A DNA stretch of 64,000 bases from Devosia riboflavina (GTDB taxonomy: Bacteria; Pseudomonadota; Alphaproteobacteria; Rhizobiales; Devosiaceae): contig NZ_JQGC01000003.1 in assembly GCF_000743575.1 (NCBI RefSeq), forward strand, positions 372,001 to 436,000. Reading direction: 5' to 3'. Made by a program: the position numbers and the translations under genes. The number at the start of each line of letters is the position of its first letter. The first letter of the stretch is position 1. The notes below the pieces were generated by a model. That model was not told where the DNA came from and ran no database searches. It saw only the letters and a list, made by a program, of their open reading frames with translations. Of this stretch, positions 15,729-24,268 are shown in pieces.

Positions 15729-16673
15729 ATGAAGATCGGATACTCATTGCTCCTAGGGGAGTACGTACCAGCCGATCAGGCTCGCTACGGCGACATGACA
15801 GGTTTCCAGATCGTCTGCCCCTGCTGCAAGGATCCGCTGATAAAGGTAGAGCGTCCCACGCCCAAAGACGTCACGGAATTCTTCTCTCACTACGCGAGCA
15901 AGCCCGGGATGGCAGACTGCGAGATGCGCGTCGCTTCGATCACCCAGGAAGACCGTACCCGCACCGACAGCGCATCGCGCGGCCAGAACCTGAAGGTCTT
16001 CCTCTCGGTGTATCGGGACGCGATGAGCCTGGAATTCGCCAACGACGACAGCCCCTGGAATGAATACCGGGAGATGTATGGCGTACGCTGGTTCGCGGAT
16101 TTCCTGGCGTCCTACCTGAAGTCGGATGAATGGATCGGCGAGAAACGCGAGGAGTTGCTCGACTGGGGTCTGGAGCCGATCGACGCGCATCGGATCGCGT
16201 CGGAGACCGGGCTCGCCATTTCATACCGTCGCAAGGTCGCCAAGGACATCACCGACCACCTGACTGCGCCATACGCCGAAAAGAACCGGAGGTTCTCCGC
16301 AGAGTTCGCGATACGGACGCTGGTTTCCTTCAGGTGGTTTCTCAGGCGCCATGGCGACCCCGAGGAAAACATCGACTTCTCCCTCGCCAAGATCCTGACC
16401 GACGATCGAGAGGCTTTCGACATCTGGCTGGACGAGGTGAAATCCGAGGACCCGGAGCAGGAGCGTCACTTCCTGCGGCTGACCCACCTGGGCATGACGT
16501 TCCTGCTCCGCTCGATCATGGGCATGCCCGTTCTCGACATGTTGCGGAACCATCGTGCCGGCAAGCGCCCGCTCGAGGGGATAACGGCCCTCGACCACCT
16601 GCATGTGCGCGGGGACATCGACCTCTCCCTTCCGCACGATCCGGCATGGGTGGCACAAGGCACAAGGCCGTAG
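15729..16673 (+). CDS. CoiA-like zinc-ribbon protein, cargo
   Basis: 314 residues from ATG 15729, chosen for the GGAGGA just upstream; the longer frame runs through the antitoxin gene. Near the N-terminus VCPCCKDPLIKVER and FFSHYASKPGMADCEMR form a Cys-Cys...His...Cys pattern like the zinc-ribbon that opens CoiA-type competence proteins and some nuclease-linked families. The remainder is helical and unrecognised, without an obvious nuclease motif. It is transcribed away from the toxin-antitoxin genes and converges on tniQ. Function unknown. Confidence 0.65.
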   Translation: MKIGYSLLLGEYVPADQARYGDMTGFQIVCPCCKDPLIKVERPTPKDVTEFFSHYASKPGMADCEMRVASITQEDRTRTDSASRGQNLKVFLSVYRDAMSLEFANDDSPWNEYREMYGVRWFADFLASYLKSDEWIGEKREELLDWGLEPIDAHRIASETGLAISYRRKVAKDITDHLTAPYAEKNRRFSAEFAIRTLVSFRWFLRRHGDPEENIDFSLAKILTDDREAFDIWLDEVKSEDPEQERHFLRLTHLGMTFLLRSIMGMPVLDMLRNHRAGKRPLEGITALDHLHVRGDIDLSLPHDPAWVAQGTRP

Positions 16674-16703
16674 GGCATTTTGGCCGCAGTCAACCGGATG
16701 CCT

Positions 16704-16738
16704 AAAACCATAACAAGCAGCAGCCTTATTATGGTTTG
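16704..16738. terminator. Hairpin between convergent genes
   Basis: Arms AAACCATAA (16705-16713) and TTATGGTTT (16729-16737) flank a 15-nt loop. It sits between the CoiA-like gene (plus) and tniQ (minus) and may stop transcription from both sides. The arm contains AACCATAA, the core of the transposon end boxes, so transposase binding is also conceivable. Confidence 0.5.
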
Positions 16739-16753
16739 AGCCACACCTACCCG

Positions 16754-18577
16754 TCAGGCATCGACCGGCATACTCTCCGCGACAATCGTCTTGGCTGCAG
16801 CCACCGCCTCTTCCTTGAAATAGAGAACCTTCCAGAACGGTGGTCTGGGACATGCAGGCTCGATGCCGGCCTCATCCAACAGGGCGATCGTATCCCGAGA
16901 ACGCTTGGTACCCAGGATATCCGACAGCTCGGGTACCGTGACATAGGTCCGCTTAAATCGGTCGATTTCCTCTGGCGCCAGGAATGTCCCCTTCACTCCC
17001 GGCATTTTCTTGAGCACCTCGCGCTTCACGAAATCCGCGGTGGAATTGTAGGAGAGACCCAGCAACGGCGCCGCCGCCATCATGGTGAGGCCAGGTTCCT
17101 TCGCCTGCCTTGCGGCCCGGGTCATCGCTGAGGTGGAGACCAGGAATCGCGGAAGACCCGATGCCTTCGGGTCGATGGCAGCGACCGGTACGGTTCCGGC
17201 CAGAACCATCTGCACTCCCTTGGAGACGGTGACGCGGGCGAATTGCGAAGCCATGTTCAGGGGCAGGAGCCGCACGTCGGCAGCTAGGGAATGCAACGGC
17301 AAGACGAGCAGGCTTTCCAGCAGGTCACCAGCTGCAGCGGCGGGGAAGTCGTATTGGTTCAGTCCCGAACTGCCGGCATGGAACAGCGGCACCACCAAGC
17401 CGTCCTTGATCATCGGATTCACAGCTGCGGGCTCGACACCCAGCTCCAGGGCGATCTCGTTCAGGTTCTTGGATCCGCGGAGACGCTCGGCGATCTCGTC
17501 GACCTGGGCCCTGTCCAGCCGCGCTGGCTGACCACGTCGGTCCTTCCCGTCGAACATGCCCAGTTCCATGGCAATCCTGCGGAACTTGCCGAATGCCACG
17601 CCGCAGCGATCGGCAGCATCCCGAAGGGAGTAACCATTGTCGATCGGGCCCTGCCCCATCAGGTTATGCCCACTCTTCAACGTCAGGTTGGCACGGGCGT
17701 GCTCGGCGATCGCACCCTTCATGGCCGAAGCCAGCGGCGACTCGGGTTGTTCGTTCACCCACTGGTAGAACTCACCATAGGCACGCGTGACGCCCCACTT
17801 TCCCCTGCGCCCGCGATCATCGGCCACCAGACGGTCGAGCAAGGCGACGAAGCCGGTGTCGAGATCCTCGACGATGCCGTATCCGAGGTTCAACAGCCCG
17901 CGCTGCCCGAGAGCCTTCCTGGCACGGCGAAGTCGCCCGCTCTCGTCGTGCCAGGCCTGTCCCAACCTCTCCATGGCCATGACGGCCTCGCCGAAGGACA
18001 TGCCTCCCAGCAGCGGATGGGGCACGTGATCGGGATTGACCAGGCGGTCGACGAGATAGGCATCGACGACGATATCCTCCGGGGCTAGGCGGCAGGTCCC
18101 GACCTTTCTCAAGTCGTGGCCGGCCTGGCAGTAGGTCATGCCGAAGCTCTGCCAGTTCCGCTTCTTGCCGCAGCCGCATTCGGCGGCCAGTTCGACGGCG
18201 TGCCGGGGACACGACGTTATAGCGACCACGTCCCACCAGCCGCGGTGATACGGTTCTTCCTTCAGGCATTCTGGACACCAGCGGCGCCTCGCGACGCTGT
18301 AATGGTCGCGGTGCATGGTCTGTCCGAGGAAGTCCACGCGCTTGTGCGTCGCCACGGGTGTCGCACGCGCAACCGCCAGGGAATCGGCCTGGCACGCATG
18401 GGCGACATCACCGGGATCGACGTTATTCACCAGGAACCCGCCGTTCACCCCGAAGCGCCCGAACGCCTGGCGAACCAGTCGCGATCCGTTGTGCTCCACC
18501 GTGCGGGCGAGCAGGGCATAGGAAGGCTCGTCCGGCCTGTGCTGGACCTTGAGCGGATAACGGATGCGGTTCGCCAT
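16754..18577 (-). CDS. tniQ: TniQ/TnsD-family target-selection protein
   Basis: 607 residues. Residues 1-160 are a TniQ domain: an N-terminal region PDEPSYALLARTVEHN, then paired zinc ligands in RRWCPECL (Cys101, Cys104) and TSCPRH (Cys123, His126), and a second set ECGCG with a later YCQAGH. The long C-terminal part resembles the DNA-binding region of TnsD (Tn7 TnsD is 508 residues). TnsD-type proteins bind a conserved gene end and recruit TnsC. Here the right end sits next to gyrB, so gyrB's tail is the likely target. Last gene of the tns operon, starting 3 bp after tnsC. Confidence 0.88.
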   Translation of the reverse strand: MANRIRYPLKVQHRPDEPSYALLARTVEHNGSRLVRQAFGRFGVNGGFLVNNVDPGDVAHACQADSLAVARATPVATHKRVDFLGQTMHRDHYSVARRRWCPECLKEEPYHRGWWDVVAITSCPRHAVELAAECGCGKKRNWQSFGMTYCQAGHDLRKVGTCRLAPEDIVVDAYLVDRLVNPDHVPHPLLGGMSFGEAVMAMERLGQAWHDESGRLRRARKALGQRGLLNLGYGIVEDLDTGFVALLDRLVADDRGRRGKWGVTRAYGEFYQWVNEQPESPLASAMKGAIAEHARANLTLKSGHNLMGQGPIDNGYSLRDAADRCGVAFGKFRRIAMELGMFDGKDRRGQPARLDRAQVDEIAERLRGSKNLNEIALELGVEPAAVNPMIKDGLVVPLFHAGSSGLNQYDFPAAAAGDLLESLLVLPLHSLAADVRLLPLNMASQFARVTVSKGVQMVLAGTVPVAAIDPKASGLPRFLVSTSAMTRAARQAKEPGLTMMAAAPLLGLSYNSTADFVKREVLKKMPGVKGTFLAPEEIDRFKRTYVTVPELSDILGTKRSRDTIALLDEAGIEPACPRPPFWKVLYFKEEAVAAAKTIVAESMPVDA

Positions 18578-18580
18578 GCG

Positions 18581-19672
18581 TCAGGACTTCTCGAAGCTGT
18601 CGTCGTCGTCGCGCTTGTTCTTGCGCTTGGACAGGTTCGTCTTCTCGTCTTCGTTCTCGACGTCATCCTTGGCAGTGGGCTTGCGACGTCGCACGGGCGG
18701 CTTGCCGAAGGGGTTGACGCTCTCGTCATCGCCGCGTCGCAGGCGCTCGAACGCCTGTGCCAGATGCCCCTTGCCGACGAACTCGGCACCGTCCCGATGG
18801 GCGAACGAGGTCGCACGGAACACCAGCTTCATGATGTTGTCCATGATGCCGGCGGTGGCCTGATGCATGTGGCGGGCCATGTCATCGCTTCCGAGTTCGG
18901 GTTCCACCTTGAGGATCATCTTTTCCTGGATGGTGTCCATGATACCGAGCCACTCTTCGCGGTCGTCCTCGTCCTCCCAATCGAAAGGACGCACATGAAG
19001 GTCACCCACGCTGCGCCGCTGCATCTGGCCATAGAGCCTGTGCACCGAGATCAGCTCCTCGGTACCGGCCATCACGATCCGATACGTGCTCTCGTTGAGG
19101 ATCTCCTTGAGACCCCGCATCGTCTTGGTCGCGAACTTCTCCGAGCGGTCCTCGACGATATGGGTGAACTCGTCGAACACGATCATGCGAACATCCTGCT
19201 CCTTCAGCTGGCGCTGCACGGCGAGCCGCATGTCCGAGGCATCGGTGCTCATCAACCCCTCGCAATCCAAGGCGATCAGCATGGCCTGCTGGATGTTGAC
19301 GAGGTTCGGGTTGGCCGGCGTCGACACGCGGATGACGGGGCGGCGAACTCCTGCAGGAGTCTCGAACGGTCCACCTCTCTCCTTGACGAAGTGGCGAAGG
19401 ATCGTGCTCTTGCCGGCACCGGAAACACCATACATCAGACCGGCCCAACCTTCATGGACAGTCGGATCATCCTTGCTCCCGGCGAGATTGTAGAGGTCGT
19501 TGAGCCACTCCATGCCCTCTTCGTAGCGGGATTGCTCGATGGTCAGTCGACCGACCTTCTTGAGCAGCTCGAGCTCCCTGGGGTCGGCGGTCGACAGCAT
19601 GGACGCGATATCGGGGGGATACATCCCGTTCTCGTCCTGCATCGCCACGATGTTGATTCGGGGTTCAGTCAT
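18581..19672 (-). CDS. tnsC: TnsC/TniB AAA+ regulator of transposition
   Basis: 363 residues. Walker A is GVSGAGKST (82-90), Walker B MIVFDEF (163-169), and a sensor-1-like stretch VMAGTEEL follows near 200. This is the TniB/TnsC ATPase that forms a filament on target DNA, reads the TniQ signal and activates TnsB. The C-terminal 40 residues are very rich in Asp and Lys (ENEDEKTNLSKRKNKRDDDD). Its start overlaps the end of tnsB by 8 bp and its stop is 3 bp before tniQ, so the operon is tightly coupled. Confidence 0.9.
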   Translation of the reverse strand: MTEPRINIVAMQDENGMYPPDIASMLSTADPRELELLKKVGRLTIEQSRYEEGMEWLNDLYNLAGSKDDPTVHEGWAGLMYGVSGAGKSTILRHFVKERGGPFETPAGVRRPVIRVSTPANPNLVNIQQAMLIALDCEGLMSTDASDMRLAVQRQLKEQDVRMIVFDEFTHIVEDRSEKFATKTMRGLKEILNESTYRIVMAGTEELISVHRLYGQMQRRSVGDLHVRPFDWEDEDDREEWLGIMDTIQEKMILKVEPELGSDDMARHMHQATAGIMDNIMKLVFRATSFAHRDGAEFVGKGHLAQAFERLRRGDDESVNPFGKPPVRRRKPTAKDDVENEDEKTNLSKRKNKRDDDDSFEKS

Positions 19673-21881
19673 CTTTCACCTTCATGATTCTGCGCGGGCG
19701 GGTTCTCGCCGGAACGGGTTCGGCGGGGTCGGAAGCAATTGGCTCTGTGGACGCCGCAGGCACTTCGGTTGGAGGCTCTGTGTGCTTTGCGGGGGCATCG
19801 ACGGGAGATGCCGTGCCTTCCCGCTGCTGGCGCCGCTGCTCGAGGCGGGCCTCGGCGTCGTCCTCGGGATCCTCCACCGGCGTCTCGAGGTCGAGGAACT
19901 TGGCAGTCTCCCCGCCCTGTTCATGGTGACGGTGCATCTCGTCGATCAGCTCGCGCCCGATGCCGAGGAAGTGGGCGACGCGGGCACTCATGCGGCGGGA
20001 CTTCTTGCCCTTGAGCATGGACATACCGAGATCGAACAGCTCCTTCTTGGCCACCAGCAGTTCGGCCATGCGGAGGCGACCGAGGCCGGCGATCTCCTTG
20101 GCACGGCGCTGGATCACCTTGTGCTGGTGCTCGGAGAGACCGCTGGCATAATCCTGGCGGCTGCACCTGGCCGGGAACGAGATCCCCTTCTCGGCGTCGA
20201 TGACATGGATGACCGAAAGGTCCTGGGGGTCGTAACGGACTTCGACCATCGGATCGTGGTCGAAACCGTTGCGGTACATCGACAACTCGTCGGACCTGTA
20301 GCGCAGCCCGAAGATACGGATGCCTCGGCGCTCGGCTCGCCGCTTCTTGTAGGCACCGACGAGTTCGAGCAGGCTGCCGTGATCGCGAACCGGACGTGGT
20401 GGGTTGATCGCCACCGCATCGTTCCAGATGTCGATGCGACGCTTGTAGGTCTCCGGCTCGATGCCGATGTGATGGACGTCCACCAGCGCCTTGGTGATGA
20501 ACAGGCGCAACTGGCTGAGCGTGATGGTGGCGTCCTTGCGCGGGTCGTAGGTCACGTCCGGGTTCTTGTCGATCCGCAGGACGTTGCCGGGGAACATGTC
20601 GACATAGGCAGTCTGGACCGTGCCCCAGAAGCGTTCGATCTTGCCCTTCTCCCAGGGTTCGCCGGGAGGCACGTAGTCGATATGGCAGTTCAGCGCCTTG
20701 GCCGACTTCTCGAAGGACTCGGCGTGGAAGGCAGCATCGTTGTCGAGCACGAAGGTACGCGGCACGCCGTTCACCGGCCAGGCGTTCTTGATGATCGGAG
20801 AACCGTCCTCCTTGCGCGGGAGATGATCGAGCTTCTTGAAGCCGATCACGTGCTTCAGGCACCTGGCGGCCGACACGTAGGACGGAGGATCGAACCCGAT
20901 GTCGAAACCGGCGATCATGCCGGAGAAGCAGTCGATGGCCGCCATGAGATACGGCGTGCCGAGCGGGAAGCCGGTGGCATCGTCGACCACGAAGATGCGG
21001 AGATACTTGAAATCGGCCTCCACCCGCTGGAAGGGAAGCCGCACGTCGGGACCGTCGCCGACCGGGTGCATCTCGGCCCGGGCGGCTTGCGGTCCCTGGC
21101 GGCGGGAAAGCTTGGTCGTGCGGTCGACGGAGCGGCAGGCGATGGTGAAGGTCTTGTACGAAGGCCAGAGCCAGGCTTCGGGATCGGCCTTGAGGATCTC
21201 CAGGCAGATATCCTCGCCGCCATGGTGGTTCATGCACTCGGCGATGACATTGATGTATCGGGTCGACATCTTCGGGCGACCGAGATCGAGCCACTCCTTT
21301 ACCCCGTTTTGCAGGGCCTTGAGCATGAAGGGTTCGAGGCGTCGTTCCCGATTTCCCCGGCGCCTATACGACGGGCACAGGACGCGGATGTCGCGACCGG
21401 CACGATCCCAGTCCACCCACCATTCGTTGACGCTGGCCCAGCCATGGGGCGCGGTATCGCCATGCAGTTCGGCGACTCCGTCTGCCAGAGCCGTCATGTT
21501 GGCCTCGGTCCGCTCGAATCGCTTCCCCCTGGCATCCACCTCGAGGCAATATCGCTGGCGACGATACATCTCGGTCTGCTCGACATCGGTGAAGGCCCGC
21601 AGGGAGCGCTCCAGCGATTCCTGTTTGCCGAGCGGGAAACGGCCTTCGCTCGCCATGACGAAGCGCAGGCGCTGGCGGTCGTGCCAGTCCTTGATGTCGC
21701 GGTTGCGCATCTTGTGCTCGACGCCCCTGACCAGGGGATCGGTGACGATATACCCGTGCGGATTGGTCGACCGGCTCTGCACGATGTAGAGCTTGCCATC
21801 GAGGTTGATGCCGTCGCCGGGAAGGAGATGGACGTCGTTGTCCTGCTGGTCGTCGGCGACGCCATTATCCAGTTGCGACAT
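19665..21881 (-). CDS. tnsB: TnsB/TniA DDE transposase
   Basis: 738 residues, close to Tn7 TnsB (702). An N-terminal DNA-binding part is followed by a retroviral-integrase-type core. The catalytic triad is readable as Asp290 (RVEADFKYL), Asp380 (TFVLDNDAAF) and Glu416 (KGKIERFWG), with 35 residues between the last two. A Mu-transposase-type beta-barrel and a disordered C-terminal tail rich in Pro, Glu and Arg follow; that tail contacts TnsC in relatives. It cuts and joins the 3' ends of the element at the boxes listed for both ends. It starts 2 bp after tnsA. Confidence 0.93.
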   Translation of the reverse strand: MSQLDNGVADDQQDNDVHLLPGDGINLDGKLYIVQSRSTNPHGYIVTDPLVRGVEHKMRNRDIKDWHDRQRLRFVMASEGRFPLGKQESLERSLRAFTDVEQTEMYRRQRYCLEVDARGKRFERTEANMTALADGVAELHGDTAPHGWASVNEWWVDWDRAGRDIRVLCPSYRRRGNRERRLEPFMLKALQNGVKEWLDLGRPKMSTRYINVIAECMNHHGGEDICLEILKADPEAWLWPSYKTFTIACRSVDRTTKLSRRQGPQAARAEMHPVGDGPDVRLPFQRVEADFKYLRIFVVDDATGFPLGTPYLMAAIDCFSGMIAGFDIGFDPPSYVSAARCLKHVIGFKKLDHLPRKEDGSPIIKNAWPVNGVPRTFVLDNDAAFHAESFEKSAKALNCHIDYVPPGEPWEKGKIERFWGTVQTAYVDMFPGNVLRIDKNPDVTYDPRKDATITLSQLRLFITKALVDVHHIGIEPETYKRRIDIWNDAVAINPPRPVRDHGSLLELVGAYKKRRAERRGIRIFGLRYRSDELSMYRNGFDHDPMVEVRYDPQDLSVIHVIDAEKGISFPARCSRQDYASGLSEHQHKVIQRRAKEIAGLGRLRMAELLVAKKELFDLGMSMLKGKKSRRMSARVAHFLGIGRELIDEMHRHHEQGGETAKFLDLETPVEDPEDDAEARLEQRRQQREGTASPVDAPAKHTEPPTEVPAASTEPIASDPAEPVPARTRPRRIMKVKDD

Positions 21882-21883
21882 GT

Positions 21884-22558
21884 CTACCTCCTCCTCGACA
21901 CTGGCGTGTCGCCGTCGAACAACCGGTCGGTCGCGAACGAGAACTCGCCCGAGGCAACCATGTTCAGGACCGCCCCGTAGGCCTGCTCATAGGAAAGCAC
22001 GCCCTTCGCCACTACCTCGTTAAGCGTGAAGGTTAGCGATCCCTGAGTGGCCGTAAGGACCGCCTCGATATCGGCCCGGGGAATGAGACCCGAACCTGCC
22101 TGCGTGTTGACGATCATGGCGTTGGTCAGCCGGGGCTCGGACAGGATCGCGTGGTTGGTGAAGATCAGCAGGGTACGGTTGTCCTGCCGGTAGGCCTGAC
22201 GAATCCGCTTCCACTTCGCCTTGTCGCGAGCCAGCTCCAGGTCGGTCAGCACCTCGACGTCCACGGTCCGGTCCACGGCACCGCGCCTCCCCTTTCGGAC
22301 GATGCCGTACATGGCCCGATACCTCTCCCAGCCCTTGCCGCTCCAGAACAGGATCGGTTCGGGCTCCGGATCGACGCGACGGATCTCTGGCTGCATATGG
22401 ACGAGTTCCAGGAACGGGGCGGCCAATGTTCCCTTGGTGGGGATCATCGAACCGTCCTTGTGGGAGGAGAACCACCCGTAATGGGAGATCCGTGATGGCG
22501 GGGTGCCGTTGCGGCACGTGGCCTTGACGACTGCAGGCACGAACATGGCTGAAGGCAT
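21884..22558 (-). CDS. tnsA: TnsA-like protein with apparently lost nuclease residues
   Basis: 224 residues (Tn7 TnsA has 273). Position as first gene of the operon, the block VDVEVLTDLELARDKAKWKRIRQAYR, the strand LLIFTN and a winged-helix-like C-terminus (FTLNEVVAKGVLSYEQAYGAVLNMVASGEFS) all fit TnsA. The nuclease motif of the family is a Pro-Asp pair followed by Glu/Gln-x-Lys. Here the first position reads RAMYGIV and the second VEVL, so both the Asp and the Lys seem absent. If so, it no longer cuts the 5' ends. The assignment rests on memory of the family, not on an alignment. Confidence 0.65.
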   Translation of the reverse strand: MPSAMFVPAVVKATCRNGTPPSRISHYGWFSSHKDGSMIPTKGTLAAPFLELVHMQPEIRRVDPEPEPILFWSGKGWERYRAMYGIVRKGRRGAVDRTVDVEVLTDLELARDKAKWKRIRQAYRQDNRTLLIFTNHAILSEPRLTNAMIVNTQAGSGLIPRADIEAVLTATQGSLTFTLNEVVAKGVLSYEQAYGAVLNMVASGEFSFATDRLFDGDTPVSRRR

Positions 22559-23061
22559 GACGGACTCCTGGAGGCGGTCCGGTCGCTGGGCGTTTCCGGA
22601 TCGGATGGCAGTCGGGAGGGGTGGGTGCGCGGGGCGCAGTGCTTCGCCGGCGCCATGGCTCGAAGCCGATGACGGGCGGTAGCTCGGGTATTCGTTTCGA
22701 TACGGTCATGGGCGTCTCCGGAGACAAGGGCGCCCTGGCCTGCCGGACGGGGGTCCGGCGGGATGGGCAGGCATGGGAACGGGAGTGCGCTTCGCCGGAA
22801 TGTTCCGGTTACCGCGATGCGTCAGCGGGCCGCTCGGAGCGGCAGGCTGCGGGAAGGGCGACCTAGAAGCGGATCGCCGACGCTACGGGTATGCACATGA
22901 TGGCCTCCTCGATCGCGCAATGGGCGCGTTGGCAGTAATCTGTCGGGGAAAGGCGTTGCCAGCCGGAAATCCGGCGGGCGGTCAGAAGCGACCTAGGCTC
23001 GGGGTCCGGGCTGACGTCGCGATCCCGATGGGACGGACGTGTTTATGGTCGGGTTTTCTGG
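22559..23061. other. Non-coding region upstream of the tns operon
   Basis: About 500 bp of GC-rich sequence between the ATG of tnsA and the small frame at 23062. The promoter of the tns operon must be here or upstream, but no clear -35/-10 pair is visible. Overlapping frames on both strands have no recognisable protein. No CRISPR repeats or RNA gene seen. Confidence 0.5.
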
Positions 23062-23190
23062 TCATGGTCGGTGCACCAACCACGGCAACATCGTGAAGGC
23101 AATATGCAGCCCGACAATCTTGGCGCCGATGCCTGACGCGGGATTAACGCAGTCCTTAAAATTGGTCCTATCCTCCACCTGATTGTTCAT
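23062..23190 (-). CDS. Possible 42-residue protein coupled to the nucleotidyltransferase gene
   Basis: The ATG overlaps the TGA stop of the gene before it (ATGA), the usual sign of translational coupling. The product begins MNNQVEDRTNF and ends with WLVHRP. No family is recognised. It may be a real small partner or simply a chance frame. Confidence 0.3.
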   Translation of the reverse strand: MNNQVEDRTNFKDCVNPASGIGAKIVGLHIAFTMLPWLVHRP

Positions 23191-24122
23191 AACCGAGGCC
23201 CACGTTCGTCCGGTCGGTCGGCGAGTAGGCCGATCAATTCGTCGATGCGATCACGACTTGCGCCGTCCACCTCCGGATCTAAGGCAGCAACAGCGTTTGC
23301 CAGACCCGGACTACCGTCGTCCACGGCATGCACGACCGCCCACAGGGCGGGTTGAACAGCGCATATCTGCACGGGCCTCCCGGCCTTTGACACGGCCACC
23401 GCGGTTATTGGATCGTCCTCGAGCAAGGACAGGAACAGGTCGAAATATTCGTCCGGCAGCACACCCTGTGCATTGGCCACGAGCTCGGAATGCGACGTCA
23501 GGCGAATATCCGGACCTTCGCTTCCCCTGAACATGTTGCCGTCCATGACGCGGTAATCCGGGTCCACCCGGAAGAACGCCCGGGTCATTTCACGGACCAG
23601 GTCGGTATCGTCGGGCACCATGAACTCCAGTCTGTCCTCCAACCCATGGATGTCGTCCCGGTCCAGACGAAGGCCGTATCGGACCTCGAAAGCCTCGACT
23701 GCATGTCGACCGGCGAGCGGAACAAGGTCGAGTATGCCGGCCTGGTGCAGGACCTCGAGGATATCGGTCACGGCATTCGGCACCCGGTTCAGGCGCAATG
23801 CCTTACCCATGCGCGCCAATACGTCGATCCTGGGGGCGAGCTCCGCGAGTTCGGAGCGAACCCGCTCCCTCGTCGCGAGGAATTCCACGTGCAGGGTTTC
23901 CGTTTCAGGCGATCTGGGCCCGACCGAGGTCGAGCGCTTCTTCTTCGTCACCGGATCGGGCTGGTAGCGGTACAGGTACTCCCTTCCACCTACGGTCTTC
24001 CATTGCATGCCGCCACCCACCATTCCCTTTTGCTGCAACAGCGGACCCAGGGTGTTCCAGAAGGATTCCACCTCGGCCAGATAATGCTTTTCGTCATTGG
24101 AAAGGGGTGTGCGCTCGATCAT
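23187..24122 (-). CDS. Nucleotidyltransferase-fold protein (GSU2403-like), cargo
   Basis: 311 residues. The N-terminal part matches what I know of the NTP_transf_8 (GSU2403) family: GGGMQWKTVGGREYLYRYQPDP, then TSVGPRSPETETLHVEF and a helical stretch before LAGRHAVEAFEVRYG. The aspartate cluster expected for nucleotidyl transfer (D-x-D-like after this point) is not clearly preserved; only DDTDLV is near. It may be a catalytically weak or different member. Such proteins occur in defence and toxin-antitoxin contexts. It is divergent from the 381-residue unknown protein at 24269, with about 145 bp between them. Confidence 0.65.
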   Translation of the reverse strand: MIERTPLSNDEKHYLAEVESFWNTLGPLLQQKGMVGGGMQWKTVGGREYLYRYQPDPVTKKKRSTSVGPRSPETETLHVEFLATRERVRSELAELAPRIDVLARMGKALRLNRVPNAVTDILEVLHQAGILDLVPLAGRHAVEAFEVRYGLRLDRDDIHGLEDRLEFMVPDDTDLVREMTRAFFRVDPDYRVMDGNMFRGSEGPDIRLTSHSELVANAQGVLPDEYFDLFLSLLEDDPITAVAVSKAGRPVQICAVQPALWAVVHAVDDGSPGLANAVAALDPEVDGASRDRIDELIGLLADRPDERGPRL

Positions 24123-24268
24123 AATGATACCGTATAACCTATTAATCCGGTTTTTGGTAGTAATTTCTTTTGTACGCTGCTTTTATGGTTAATCTCCGTC
24201 TTTGCACTGGCCCGGGTGGTTCCTTGCTTCGAGAGCCTCCATGCTTCCGGTCAGCAATGGAGAACATC

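Noticed and set aside
19539..21980. 813-codon frame opposite tnsB
   Set aside because: Antisense shadow covering tnsB entirely, with no recognisable protein.
22020..22727. 235-codon frame overlapping tnsA
   Set aside because: Alternative frame of tnsA rich in Arg, Pro and Gly; the TnsA-like frame fits the operon.
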